Origin: Bacteroidetes bacterium GWF2_33_16
Lineage (GTDB): Bacteria > Bacteroidota > Bacteroidia > Bacteroidales > UBA12077
NCBI GenBank assembly: GCA_001768565.1
Contig: MEOE01000011.1
Coordinates: 204,803-268,802 of the forward strand
Reading direction: 5' to 3'
Length of the DNA stretch: 64,000 bases
The translations under genes and the position numbers were made by a program. Shown here one piece after another: positions 17,671 through 26,572 of this stretch (its first letter is position 1; each line of letters begins with the position of its first letter). The notes beneath the pieces were generated by a model, which worked only from the letters and a program-made list of their open reading frames with translations, did no database searches and was not told the DNA's origin.

Positions 17671-20301
17671 TTAGGAAATGTATTTATTAATTTTAATTAG
17701 AAATTCATCAAGAGGAATTGGCTTTGCAATATAATCATTGCAACCAGCATCTATACATTTAAAGCTATCCTGGGGTAAAGCATAAGCTGTTTGAGCTATA
17801 ACAGGTAAGTCGCCTCTAATTAATTTAATCTTCCGTGTTGCCTCTAAACCATCCATAACTGGCATTTGAATATCCATAAGAACCAAGTCAATTTTGTCAT
17901 TTGTTTGAACTAAATCAACTGCATCTTTCCCGTTTTTTGCCCAAACAATCTCAACTTGAGTTCCAACTAAACTTTCTTTTATAATCTCATAGTTTATCTT
18001 TTTATCTTCGGCAACAAGTATTAATTTATTCTTCCAATTAAATTGAGTTGGCTGAATAAATTCCATTGTCTGACTTCTTACTTTATGAGGAAGTTTTATG
18101 ATGAATGTGGATCCTTTTCCAAGTGTTGATTCAACCCAAATTTTACCATCGAGCATCTCTACAAGACTCTTTGAGATTGACAAACCAATGCCGGCACCAG
18201 TATATTTTCGGGTGGTTCCTTCATCAACCTGTCTGAATCGTTCAAAAATCAAAGATTGCTTACTTTCTTCGAGTCCAATACCTGTATCTTTAACAAAAAA
18301 TTCAATCTGATTATTTCCAGATACAATAAATCCAAATTCTATTCTACCGCTCTCAGTGAACTTTATTGCATTATCTAATAAACTTGAAAGAATTTGTTTT
18401 AATTTTTCCTGATCGGTATTTATAATAAGATCGGAGTTTTTATTCTCGTTCGAATAATATAAAATAAGATTTTCTTTTCCCCTTTTTATTATTTCATTCG
18501 TGTAATTATCATACAAATACTCAAGCATTGGATGCGGATTAAACTCTTTTTTATCTATTTTAACTTCACCCGATTCTATTTTAGAAAAATCAATTATATC
18601 GTCAATTAAATTTGTAAGATTAGTGCAACCTTCACCAACTAATCTAATATACTCTTTTCTTTTTTCCTTCGGTAAGTTCTCATATTCAAGCATTTGAGAA
18701 AATCCTGTAATAGCGTTCATTGGTGTTCTAATTTCGTGCGACATATTTACAAGAAAATTAGATTTTAATCTATCTGATTCCTCAGCTCTATTTTTTGCTA
18801 TACGCAAATTCTCGAGGGTATGCTTATGTTCTTCAATCTCTTGCTTAAGATATTGATTTGTCTTATTCAAATCCTGAGTTCGCTCATTTACACGTATTTC
18901 CAACTCGTCTTTTATTTCCCGAAGCTTTTCAGAAGTAATTTTATGCTGATTGGTTTCAATATTAAGCTTATCGACTAATTTTCTTTGATATCTGTAAAAA
19001 ACAAACAAAATAATTACAATAATTATGATAAAAGCAACAGAGAAAAGAGGGATCAAATTCTGCGCATCTTTGCGCTGTAGTTCTGTTTCTTTAAGCTTTT
19101 GATCATATTTAAGATTTTCTATTTCGCGTACATGTTTAGAATTCTGATATTTTGCTTCTATTTCCTCTATTTGTTTAAATTTTTCTTCATTAATTATTGA
19201 ATCCTTTAACTGAACGTAATTCCTATAAGATTTAAGTGCCTTAGCATAGTCTCCCTGCATTTCGTATATCGCCGATAATGCTTCATAGTTATATGATATA
19301 TAATCCTTTAGTAAGTGTTTTTGAGCTAAAACAAGACCTTTTTCAAAATATTCAATTGATTTTTTTATATTTTTAAGATTTCTATTTATCGATCCCAAAT
19401 TATAATATACATATACTATAGCAGGTTTATAATCTAATTCTTCAAATACTATCAAAGCTTTCTGATAGTATTCTAAAGATTTATCATATTGTTTGTTTTC
19501 TTCATAAACCAATCCAATATTACTAAGTGAAGTACCTATTCCATTGAGATTTTTATGCTCTTCGTATATTTTTAGCGACTTTCTATAAAACTCTAATGCC
19601 TGATCATAGTTTTTCCAGTTATAATGAAGAACACCTATATTTTGAAGTGATGCTGCAGATCTGGATTTATTCCCAATTTCCTTAAAAATATCAAGAGCCT
19701 TTTCATAATAGATTAAAGCAAGAGAATATTTTGTTAAGTCGTTATATAAGGTTCCAATATCCTGATAACATATAGCAACCTGTTCCTTATTATCTAACTC
19801 AGTAAACACATCTATGGCTTTCTGATAATTCTCAAGTGCTTGATCGTATTTATTAAGATATTGATTTGTTAAACCTAAATTCAAGTATAATTGAGCTATT
19901 TGATTTTGATCATTTAGCAACCTGTATTGCTCGAGAGATTCATTGTAGTTTTTAAATGCATTCTCAAACTCGTCTTCAGTATAATAATATTCACCTAAGT
20001 AAAATTTGGCATAGGCAATTAATTCATTATTATCAAGTTGTTCACCAAGTGATAAAAGATCAGTTGAGTAATAGAAAACATCGTCGGGACTATTAGGAAA
20101 ACTTTTAAAAATTATTTCTTTAAGCAAGTTGGCTTTTACACCATTTTCATTTGTTGTTTCAAGCTTGTTTTTAAGATTTAATAATTCATAATTCACTGTA
20201 TCTGATTGAGCAAATGAATATTGTGATATTAGAATTATATAAATAGAAATTAGGCATTTAATAAAACTGGTCATAAATTTTTGAGGTTTTTGAGCGATCA
20301 T
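17671..20301 (-). CDS. TPR hybrid histidine kinase with C-terminal receiver
   Basis: This 876-residue hybrid sensor kinase has an N-terminal signal segment, then about eight tetratricopeptide repeats (about 40-390) as a periplasmic sensory region, a transmembrane helix (about 410-432), a coiled coil, a HisKA domain with phospho-acceptor H522 in NMSHEIRTPMN, a HATPase domain (DTGIGL, GAGIGLSISK) and a receiver domain with phospho-acceptor D810 in VLMDIQMP. The N-terminal frame allows a start at 20301 or at an ATG nine codons later, which gives a cleaner signal peptide. No DNA-binding domain is fused, and no partner regulator is adjacent. The ligand is unknown. Confidence 0.9.
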   Translation of the reverse strand: MIAQKPQKFMTSFIKCLISIYIILISQYSFAQSDTVNYELLNLKNKLETTNENGVKANLLKEIIFKSFPNSPDDVFYYSTDLLSLGEQLDNNELIAYAKFYLGEYYYTEDEFENAFKNYNESLEQYRLLNDQNQIAQLYLNLGLTNQYLNKYDQALENYQKAIDVFTELDNKEQVAICYQDIGTLYNDLTKYSLALIYYEKALDIFKEIGNKSRSAASLQNIGVLHYNWKNYDQALEFYRKSLKIYEEHKNLNGIGTSLSNIGLVYEENKQYDKSLEYYQKALIVFEELDYKPAIVYVYYNLGSINRNLKNIKKSIEYFEKGLVLAQKHLLKDYISYNYEALSAIYEMQGDYAKALKSYRNYVQLKDSIINEEKFKQIEEIEAKYQNSKHVREIENLKYDQKLKETELQRKDAQNLIPLFSVAFIIIIVIILFVFYRYQRKLVDKLNIETNQHKITSEKLREIKDELEIRVNERTQDLNKTNQYLKQEIEEHKHTLENLRIAKNRAEESDRLKSNFLVNMSHEIRTPMNAITGFSQMLEYENLPKEKRKEYIRLVGEGCTNLTNLIDDIIDFSKIESGEVKIDKKEFNPHPMLEYLYDNYTNEIIKRGKENLILYYSNENKNSDLIINTDQEKLKQILSSLLDNAIKFTESGRIEFGFIVSGNNQIEFFVKDTGIGLEESKQSLIFERFRQVDEGTTRKYTGAGIGLSISKSLVEMLDGKIWVESTLGKGSTFIIKLPHKVRSQTMEFIQPTQFNWKNKLILVAEDKKINYEIIKESLVGTQVEIVWAKNGKDAVDLVQTNDKIDLVLMDIQMPVMDGLEATRKIKLIRGDLPVIAQTAYALPQDSFKCIDAGCNDYIAKPIPLDEFLIKINKYIS

Positions 20302-20385
20302 AAATGTAAAAAAAAATACCTTTCGACAATATTTAAATCGAATAATATTATGAAATAAAACTAAGGTATTCTTTTAAAGGATGGT

Positions 20386-20775
20386 TTATTCATCATCGTC
20401 TCTGAAAAAATCTATCAGAGCTTCGAAATAAAACTTATTCCAACCCTCAGTAATATTCTTGAAATCAGAATCAGGAATATTTATGTGATTTAATTCAACT
20501 AGCGATCCTTTTTTGTGCTCTTGTATCTGAATTGTAACAATAGATTTCTCATTATTCTCTCCAAAAAACCACTCCTGTATTATTTTCTGATTAGAAACGA
20601 TTTCAAGATTAACTCCAGAAATATCTCCTTCCCACAAAGAAAACTCGGTACCTATTTTATCATCCATAACAGCGGGGTATCCTGACCACAATTCAATAGT
20701 TAGTGGGTTTGTAAGAGCAATAAATACTTCCTCAGGAGGTGCAGTAATAATATATGTATTTTTAAAGTCTTTCAC
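20386..20775 (-). CDS. SRPBCC (AHSA1/START-like) family protein
   Basis: The 129-residue cytoplasmic protein has the START/Bet v1-like hallmarks: an N-terminal strand followed by ITAPPEEVFIALTNPLTIELWSG (the first helix after a PPEEV motif), curved-sheet strands, and a long C-terminal helix (GWNKFYFEALIDFF). AHSA1-type proteins bind hydrophobic ligands or stimulate Hsp90; which applies here cannot be said. It starts 12 bases after the coiled-coil protein gene upstream and is probably in its operon. Confidence 0.8.
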   Translation of the reverse strand: MKDFKNTYIITAPPEEVFIALTNPLTIELWSGYPAVMDDKIGTEFSLWEGDISGVNLEIVSNQKIIQEWFFGENNEKSIVTIQIQEHKKGSLVELNHINIPDSDFKNITEGWNKFYFEALIDFFRDDDE

Positions 20776-20787
20776 AGATGGTTTTAT

Positions 20788-22716
20788 TTAACTATTTTTT
20801 AATTCAATCTCATACAAGTATTCCGAGATACATTGATCGTTTCTAAAGAAATATACACCACCCCATTTATGTTCAACTTTAAGGTAAATAAGTATTGCTG
20901 AAGACTCAACATATATAGTTCTGGTAATTGTCATGTTATCTTTCTCAATTACTTCTACAGTTTTTCCCTTACTATAATTTTCTTTATCTACTTCATCAAC
21001 AGAAGCTTTAGCTACTTTCATTGCTTTTTCCTGTTCACGTATTTTTTCAGAGATTGCTTTTGCTTTTCTGACTTCTATATCGCGTTGCAGTTTTTCTTGT
21101 TCCTCAAGTTGTTTTTTAAGTTGATCTTGCTCTTCTTGTTTTTTTCTTTCTTCCGATAATTTTTTCTCTTCTGCATTTTTAGCTTGTTCTTGAGCTTCTT
21201 CAAGAGCTATTCTTGCATCTTCTTCTTTTCTGCGTTTTTCTGCTAGAGCTTTTTCTTCAGCATATTGCTTTGCTTTTTCTTCAGCTTGGATTTTTGCAGC
21301 TTCTTCAGCTGCTTTTCGTCGTGCTTCATCTTCTAACTTCAGCTGAGCCTCAAGTGCAACTTTCTTGCGAGCTTCTTCTTCGGCAATTATTTTGGCTCGT
21401 TCTTCAGCTTCCGTTTTTTGTTTTATCGTAAGTTGCTCTTTTGCGATGAGCTCTGCCTGTTTTTTGGCTTCATCTTCTTTTCTTTTTTTCTCAGCTTCAG
21501 CTTGCTGTTGAGCAAGTAATTGTGCTTTACGCTCTACCTCTATTTTTGCAGCTTCTTCAGAAGCTTTTCTTCGGGCTTCGTCTTCTAATTTCAATTGGGC
21601 TTCAAGCGCAACTTTTTTGCGAGCTTCATCCTCAGCAATTATTTTGGCTCGTTCTTCGGCTTCAGCTTTTTGTTTTATTGCTAGGTGCTCTTTTGCTATA
21701 AGTTCAGCCTGCTTTTTAGCTTCATCATCTTTTCGTTTTTTCTCAGCTTCAGCTTGCTGCTGAGCAAGTAATTGAGCTTTTCGATCAGCTTCAATTTTTG
21801 CAGCTTCTTCGGCCGCTTTCTTACGAGCTTCTTCTTCAATTTTTAGTTGGGCCTCAAGTGCTGCTTTTTTTCTTGCATCTTCTTCTGCTTTGGCTTTTAT
21901 TTTTGCTTCAGCTTCAATCCTTTGTCTTTCGGCCTCTTTTTGTTTTTCAAGTAACTCGGCTTGTTTACGAGCTTCTTCTTCTGTTTTACGTTTTTCGGCT
22001 TCTAACCTTTGTTGTTCTAATTGCTTAGCTTTCTCTTCTTCTGCTTTACGTTTTGCTTCATCTTCGGCTTTCTTACGAGCCTCTGCAGCAGCTTTCTCTT
22101 GGGCCATAATTCTTGCTTTTTCGGCATCATCTTGTGCTTTTTTTGCTGCTAATGCTTGTTGTTGTTGAGCAAGATTCTGAACCTTTTCATCTTGTAGTTT
22201 TTTCTCGTGAGCTTTTTCTAGCTCTTTTTCAGTATCCTGAATTTTGGTTAGTATTTCCTTGGAATAATCAGTATCGTAACTAAAATCATTGTATTGTTTA
22301 TAGAACTTAATTTTCGCAACAGGTTGTTTAAAAACCACTGTATTTACTTCATCATATTGCTGGAAAAGCTCAACAGCAAATGAAAACAAATTGATTTTTC
22401 CTTGTCCAAAATCATCAGGTATTCTTGTATCTATATTAATTTTTTTAGTAACATACCCTTCCTTTGCAAATTCAATAATATAATCTTTGTTTAAATCAAG
22501 GCTAACAGAAAATTTACCAGATCGATCAGAAACATAATTTTCAATTAAATTACCATTTTCATAAAGCTTAATTATTCCATCTTTTGCACTTCCTCCCTTT
22601 ACAACCAGCTTGGCGCTAATATCCATAACCATTTGTGAAGATGCTGCTGTTGATAGAAAAAACAATACTAAACTTATAAATAATAAACGAAAGTATTTTA
22701 ATTTATTGATGATCAT
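20788..22716 (-). CDS. secreted/periplasmic coiled-coil protein with 84-residue repeats
   Basis: The 642-residue protein has an N-terminal signal peptide (ending near STAASSQ), then a carboxypeptidase-regulatory-like beta-sandwich (about 30-100: GIIKLYENGNLIENYVSDRSGKF region), then about 400 residues of Ala/Glu/Lys/Gln-rich helix, and a small globular C-terminal domain (about 580-642). Within the helix, two full tandem units of 84 residues and a diverged third are visible. This predicts a long rod, perhaps a tether between membranes or across the cell envelope, by analogy with TolA-like helices; I cannot assign a function. An SRPBCC gene follows 12 bases later. Confidence 0.8.
   Translation of the reverse strand: MIINKLKYFRLLFISLVLFFLSTAASSQMVMDISAKLVVKGGSAKDGIIKLYENGNLIENYVSDRSGKFSVSLDLNKDYIIEFAKEGYVTKKINIDTRIPDDFGQGKINLFSFAVELFQQYDEVNTVVFKQPVAKIKFYKQYNDFSYDTDYSKEILTKIQDTEKELEKAHEKKLQDEKVQNLAQQQQALAAKKAQDDAEKARIMAQEKAAAEARKKAEDEAKRKAEEEKAKQLEQQRLEAEKRKTEEEARKQAELLEKQKEAERQRIEAEAKIKAKAEEDARKKAALEAQLKIEEEARKKAAEEAAKIEADRKAQLLAQQQAEAEKKRKDDEAKKQAELIAKEHLAIKQKAEAEERAKIIAEDEARKKVALEAQLKLEDEARRKASEEAAKIEVERKAQLLAQQQAEAEKKRKEDEAKKQAELIAKEQLTIKQKTEAEERAKIIAEEEARKKVALEAQLKLEDEARRKAAEEAAKIQAEEKAKQYAEEKALAEKRRKEEDARIALEEAQEQAKNAEEKKLSEERKKQEEQDQLKKQLEEQEKLQRDIEVRKAKAISEKIREQEKAMKVAKASVDEVDKENYSKGKTVEVIEKDNMTITRTIYVESSAILIYLKVEHKWGGVYFFRNDQCISEYLYEIELKNS
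21364..21867 (-). repeat. two tandem 252-bp units in the coiled-coil gene
   Basis: Unit 1 (21616-21867) and unit 2 (21364-21615) are in-frame copies of 84 codons, beginning at KAALEAQLK and KVALEAQLK. They remain similar at the DNA level. A third copy beginning at 21363 keeps the first third of the unit and then diverges. Confidence 0.85.
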
Positions 22717-22794
22717 CTGTTTTGCCCAATAATATGTACACTATTTAAATAAAAATATAATTAAATTATGAATTTTCAATATGATAAATATAAA

Positions 22795-24012
22795 TCAATT
22801 ACCTACTGCTGGTATACTGAAAGTAAATCTTGTTCCTTCGTTAGGTTTACTTTCAACCCAAATTGTTCCACCATTTTTTTCAACAAATTCTCTGCAAATG
22901 ATTAATCCAAGTCCAGTACCAACTTCGTCGTCGGTACCTACGGTTGAAACATTTTCTTCGATTTTAAACAACTTATTTAAATTTTCACTTGGTATTCCAA
23001 TACCTGTATCAGCAACACTAAAATACACAAAATTATCTTTAACAAAAGCAATTAGTGTAATTCTGCCTCCTTTTGGGGTAAATTTTATCGCATTTGAAAT
23101 AAGATTACGAATAACAGTTAAAATCATATTTCTATCAGTGAATACGTATATTCCGAGGTCAACTATCGATGAAAGATGTATTCCTTTCTTTACAGCACTT
23201 CCTTTAAACAAATTAAGATTTTCGTTGGCTAACTCAAAAATATCTAACTTTTGCGGATTAATTTGAATCTTACCTGTTTGCGATTTAGCCCATTGTAATA
23301 AATTATCAAGCAGATTAAAAGCGTTATTTGAAAACTTGTTTATCTGAAAAATAAAATCCTTAATTTTATTTGTATCGTATGTATCATAGCGTTCCATTAA
23401 TAATTCTGACAAACCTATAACAGTATTAAAAGGATTTTTCAAATCATGGGCAATTATAGTAAAGAACTTATCCTTTGTACTATTTAATTCTTCGAGTGCT
23501 TTACGTTGATTTTCTAATTCATCATGTTGCTTCTTAATCTGAATAGCATTTTGTGTAAGCTGTTCTTCCAGAACATTATAATTTCTTAATCTTTTTATAA
23601 GTGCTTTTAAGATGCTTTTTGTAACTTCAAAATCATCTTTTATAATATCATTAAAATCTTTTTGGTCTAATCTTAATAAATGAGTATCTTCAACAGCAGT
23701 AACACTTGCAGATCGTGTTGATGAATCAATAAGTGAATATTCTCCAAAGAAATCATTGTCGGTAAATTGAGTAAATACATGATCGCTATCGTGAACATTA
23801 ACTTTCCCCTTTACAATAATATACATTGAATCTAAACGGTCGCCTTTATGAAATACTTCCTGACCTTTTTCAAAATAAACATCGATTAATGAATTAGAAA
23901 GACGCTTTAGTATATTACTAGTAGTTTCAGAGAAAATTATTACATTCTTTAAAATATTTATCCGCTGATTTGTCATATTTTTTTCTCTGATCTCTCTTAA
24001 TTTTATGGCCAT
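22795..24012 (-). CDS. cytoplasmic histidine kinase with N-terminal cNMP-binding domain
   Basis: The 405-residue protein has no transmembrane segment. Residues 20-140 form a cyclic-nucleotide-binding-type beta barrel (FEKGQEVFHKGDRLDSMYII, FFGEYSLIDSSTRSASVTA). A coiled coil leads into a HisKA domain with H189 in IIAHDLKNPF, and a HATPase domain with NLISNAIKFTP, DTGIGIP and GTGLGL. No receiver is fused. In the cNMP domain the phosphate-binding cassette reads FGEYSLIDSSTRSASV, close to a functional cassette. An alternative start is M13. It has no adjacent response regulator. The real ligand may be a nucleotide or none. Confidence 0.88.
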   Translation of the reverse strand: MAIKLREIREKNMTNQRINILKNVIIFSETTSNILKRLSNSLIDVYFEKGQEVFHKGDRLDSMYIIVKGKVNVHDSDHVFTQFTDNDFFGEYSLIDSSTRSASVTAVEDTHLLRLDQKDFNDIIKDDFEVTKSILKALIKRLRNYNVLEEQLTQNAIQIKKQHDELENQRKALEELNSTKDKFFTIIAHDLKNPFNTVIGLSELLMERYDTYDTNKIKDFIFQINKFSNNAFNLLDNLLQWAKSQTGKIQINPQKLDIFELANENLNLFKGSAVKKGIHLSSIVDLGIYVFTDRNMILTVIRNLISNAIKFTPKGGRITLIAFVKDNFVYFSVADTGIGIPSENLNKLFKIEENVSTVGTDDEVGTGLGLIICREFVEKNGGTIWVESKPNEGTRFTFSIPAVGN

Positions 24013-24121
24013 TGCTCATAATATTTATAAATATTCTTACGAATTAATGCAAACAATGTTGCACAAACAACAATAACCAATATAAAAACAAAGAACAAAT
24101 ATAATGTTTTTTAGCTTTGAA

Positions 24122-24156
24122 AATAAAAAAGCTGACAATCATAAAATTGCCAGCTT
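24122..24156 (-). terminator. terminator after the serine hydrolase gene
   Basis: An 11-bp stem (AAGCTGGCAAT with ATTGTCAGCTT on the minus strand, one G-U pair) is followed by TTTTTTATTT. It lies 20 bases past the stop codon of the gene at 24176-25510. Confidence 0.85.
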
Positions 24157-24175
24157 CATAATATAGTTTAATAGT

Positions 24176-25510
24176 TTATTTTACAGTAAGATACTCATAT
24201 TGAATTGAAGTTGATTCGTAATAATCGAACAAATCAAATGTGGGCCATTTTTCAACTGTTGATAGTCCCTTTGACATAACCTGATTAATTCTATAAGTAA
24301 ATTTAGGTCCGTATTTTGGTGTTGTATTCATTATAAAAACCCATGAAATTCCATTGTTTTGGCGTTTTAATAATGCAGAAGTACCAGACAGGGTTCCACT
24401 TCGCCACCAATTTCCTCTGCCATCGGTACCAGACCATCCGATAGGTTTCATTCCCTTTTTTACACTTGTCATTGTGTTTACTGATTCATTGGATAAAATA
24501 TCGTTTTGTTTTAAAAAACCATCAATATAAACCAGTAAAATAGACAGCTCGGTAGCTGATGCAATCCATGCTCCTGCTGCTTCAAGTGATTCAATTGAAT
24601 TACCACCATAATATTTAGGTACTTTTTTCTTTCTCTTTTTCTCTATACTCGATTGAACATACTTTTCGCCTGGTAAACCATAATATCTTACTTCGTTGTC
24701 GAGTAAATCTTCAATACCTGACTTTCCCAAATGCATATCGTAAATCCCTATTGGATTAAAAATATTCGTAATAACATATGTTTCGTAGGGCAGACCTGAG
24801 GTTTTTTCTATAATTTTTCCGAGAATAGCATATCCAAGGTTTGAATAACTTGATTTTTTTCCGGGTTGAAAATCCAGTCTCTGATTTTTAAGTACATATT
24901 CAATTATAGTCTCAGCTTGCAATGGAAGGTCTTTACTCATTATACGAGCTATCTTACTATTACTAAACATTGGATCAGCTTTCTTGCTTGACCATCCGGC
25001 GGAATGATTTAAGAGATTTTTAATTGTAATTGAAGTTACTCTTTTATCTTTTATTGTTAAATATTCAGGTTGATTTAATAATCCCTTTTCACCAAAAACA
25101 GTATCATTTAATGAGATTTTCCCCTCTTCAACAAGCTTCATAATTGCTACTGCAGTTATTAGCTTCGATACGCTTGCTACCCTAAATAAATGTTTCGGCT
25201 CTGTTTCGATTTTATTTTCTTTATCAGCAAAACCAAATCCTTTTGAATAAATAAGTTTTTCATCCTTGATTACTGCAACAGAAGCCCCTACAATTTTCCA
25301 AGCCTTCATAAAATCGTTAATTTGACTATCGAAAGATTGCATTGATTCGTAAGCAGAAAGATTGTTCGATAACTTAAATGAGAGGGGTTTCTTTTCATTA
25401 TTGGGGACAATTTTCTCACCTGATGATTTATCTGAAAATGACAAAGCAATTTCGCCAAAGTATATCAACAGAAATAGAAAAGAACTTACTAAAATTTTTC
25501 TTGCATTCAT
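24176..25510 (-). CDS. serine hydrolase (beta-lactamase/class C PBP-like)
   Basis: The 444-residue secreted protein belongs to the beta-lactamase-related family (Pfam Beta-lactamase). The active-site SxxK motif is S113-VSK116, and the second motif is Y222-S-N224 (YSNLGYA). The third motif is likely WRSGTLSGTSALL. An N-terminal hydrophobic segment (residues 6-25) is a signal peptide or anchor. The family includes esterases, D-aminopeptidases and true PBPs, so the substrate is open; it should not be called a resistance beta-lactamase. A complete TTTG-N18-TACTTTTG promoter lies upstream and a terminator downstream, so it is monocistronic. Confidence 0.86.
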   Translation of the reverse strand: MNARKILVSSFLFLLIYFGEIALSFSDKSSGEKIVPNNEKKPLSFKLSNNLSAYESMQSFDSQINDFMKAWKIVGASVAVIKDEKLIYSKGFGFADKENKIETEPKHLFRVASVSKLITAVAIMKLVEEGKISLNDTVFGEKGLLNQPEYLTIKDKRVTSITIKNLLNHSAGWSSKKADPMFSNSKIARIMSKDLPLQAETIIEYVLKNQRLDFQPGKKSSYSNLGYAILGKIIEKTSGLPYETYVITNIFNPIGIYDMHLGKSGIEDLLDNEVRYYGLPGEKYVQSSIEKKRKKKVPKYYGGNSIESLEAAGAWIASATELSILLVYIDGFLKQNDILSNESVNTMTSVKKGMKPIGWSGTDGRGNWWRSGTLSGTSALLKRQNNGISWVFIMNTTPKYGPKFTYRINQVMSKGLSTVEKWPTFDLFDYYESTSIQYEYLTVK

Positions 25511-25597
25511 TTTACCATCCTAACTAAATAACTACCAACCAAAACATTTAACTAACTACAAATGTTCAAATTAGCATCATTTAATAATTAAAAGGTG

Positions 25598-25627
25598 CAA
25601 AAGTAAACAATTCGTGCAAAGAACAAA
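25598..25627 (-). promoter_or_regulatory. promoter of the serine hydrolase gene
   Basis: On the minus strand the -33 TTTG (25624-25627) and the -7 TACTTTTG (25598-25605) are separated by 18 bases, a full match to the Bacteroidota promoter TTTG-N17-23-TAnnTTTG. The leader to the ATG would be about 80 bases. Confidence 0.7.
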
Positions 25628-25710
25628 TATTTTGAATGCAAGTTCTACCAAAATGTAATGAAATGATGTTGAAGTTATTAACAAAAAAGGTAGTAAAACT
25701 GAGCAAAAAC

Positions 25711-25745
25711 ATAAAAAAACCACTGCTTTGAAAAAAACAGTGGTT
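25711..25745 (-). terminator. terminator after the outer-membrane protein gene
   Basis: An 8-bp stem (AACCACTG with CAGTGGTT) is followed by a seven-T run on the minus strand, 20 bases after the stop codon of the gene at 25766. Confidence 0.85.
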
Positions 25746-25765
25746 GTTAATAACTTTATTAAAAA

Positions 25766-26419
25766 CTAGAACATCCAGCCTAATGTCAAGATAATCTTAC
25801 TATTACGTGAATCAAAATCAAAATCCTGATCGCCTAACTGAATACCACTACCCAATTTGCTAAAACTACCTTCATATTTAAGGTCGATGGTTAGCTTTTT
25901 CAAAATATCCAAACCAGCTCCTACTTGATATCCCCAAGTTGCACCATTGTATTCTTCTTTGTAATCCATATTCATAAAACCATCTAGTGATGGATCACTG
26001 CTTAACATTATTGTTCCAACTGGTCCTAATTGAAACCTTGCTGGCCCAAATTTATATCCTACCATTATAGGAAAATCAATCTGGCGAAAAGTTTGTTCGC
26101 TAATTGCTGATTCTACTTTAGCTCCATTTAGTAAAGAAGTAACCTCTACCTCGCCACTTGATGATGTAAATAGTAATTCAGGTTGAATATACAATTTTAA
26201 AATAGTGATTCTTGTAAAAATACCTCCCTGAAAACCTATTGAAGAGTTAACGCTTTTTACAACAAGTTCGTCAAAAGTTGTTTGATCTGAAACCGTAAAA
26301 ATATCATCCGCTTTTAAGCTTGTTGATGTTACTCCTGCTTTTATACCAAATTTTATTTGTGAATTAGCAATAAAAGTTATTGGTATAATTAATAATGCTA
26401 TTAAAATAATTCGTTTCAT
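25766..26419 (-). CDS. outer-membrane beta-barrel protein (PorT/OmpW-like)
   Basis: The 217-residue protein has a signal peptide ending near ANSQ and then IKFGIKAGVTSTS, the typical opening of the Bacteroidota outer-membrane beta-barrel family (Pfam PorT or beta-barrel 2). Strands alternate, with periodic glycine/aromatic residues (MVGYKFGPARFQLGPVG, YQVGAGLDIL), and the last residue is phenylalanine (LTLGWMF), as expected for BAM-dependent barrels. The function is unknown. It has its own -7 box and terminator. Confidence 0.85.
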   Translation of the reverse strand: MKRIILIALLIIPITFIANSQIKFGIKAGVTSTSLKADDIFTVSDQTTFDELVVKSVNSSIGFQGGIFTRITILKLYIQPELLFTSSSGEVEVTSLLNGAKVESAISEQTFRQIDFPIMVGYKFGPARFQLGPVGTIMLSSDPSLDGFMNMDYKEEYNGATWGYQVGAGLDILKKLTIDLKYEGSFSKLGSGIQLGDQDFDFDSRNSKIILTLGWMF

Positions 26420-26472
26420 TTTTATTTCTTTTAGTTAATATATGGGTTCATTTCAAAAACTATTCCAAAAAT

Positions 26473-26480
26473 CAAAAATA
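26473..26480 (-). promoter_or_regulatory. -7 box of the beta-barrel gene promoter
   Basis: On the minus strand this reads TATTTTTG (TAnnTTTG), about 55 bases before the ATG at 26419. The -33 region is T-rich without a perfect TTTG. Confidence 0.5.
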
Positions 26481-26501
26481 CAACTATTTGCTAAAAATAG
26501 T

Positions 26502-26543
26502 AAAAGGTGAAATGCTATTTATTCAATAGTATTTCACCTTTTT
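26502..26543. terminator. terminator after the FKBP gene
   Basis: A long stem (AAAAGGTGAAATgCTATT with AATAGTATTTCACCTTTT, one mismatch) lies 30 bases past the FKBP stop codon. T-runs occur on both sides; on the minus strand it closes the FKBP transcript. Confidence 0.85.
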
Positions 26544-26572
26544 AATGCAATATTTAAAGTTCAATTTACATG

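Noticed and set aside
21213..22168. Leu- and Ser-rich plus-strand ORFs opposite the coiled-coil gene
   Set aside because: They are antisense readings of the Ala/Lys/Glu repeat codons, with no start context or homology.
24176..25510. Antibiotic-resistance beta-lactamase
   Set aside because: SxxK and YxN motifs are shared with esterases and peptidases of the family; nothing shows beta-lactam hydrolysis or a mobile context.
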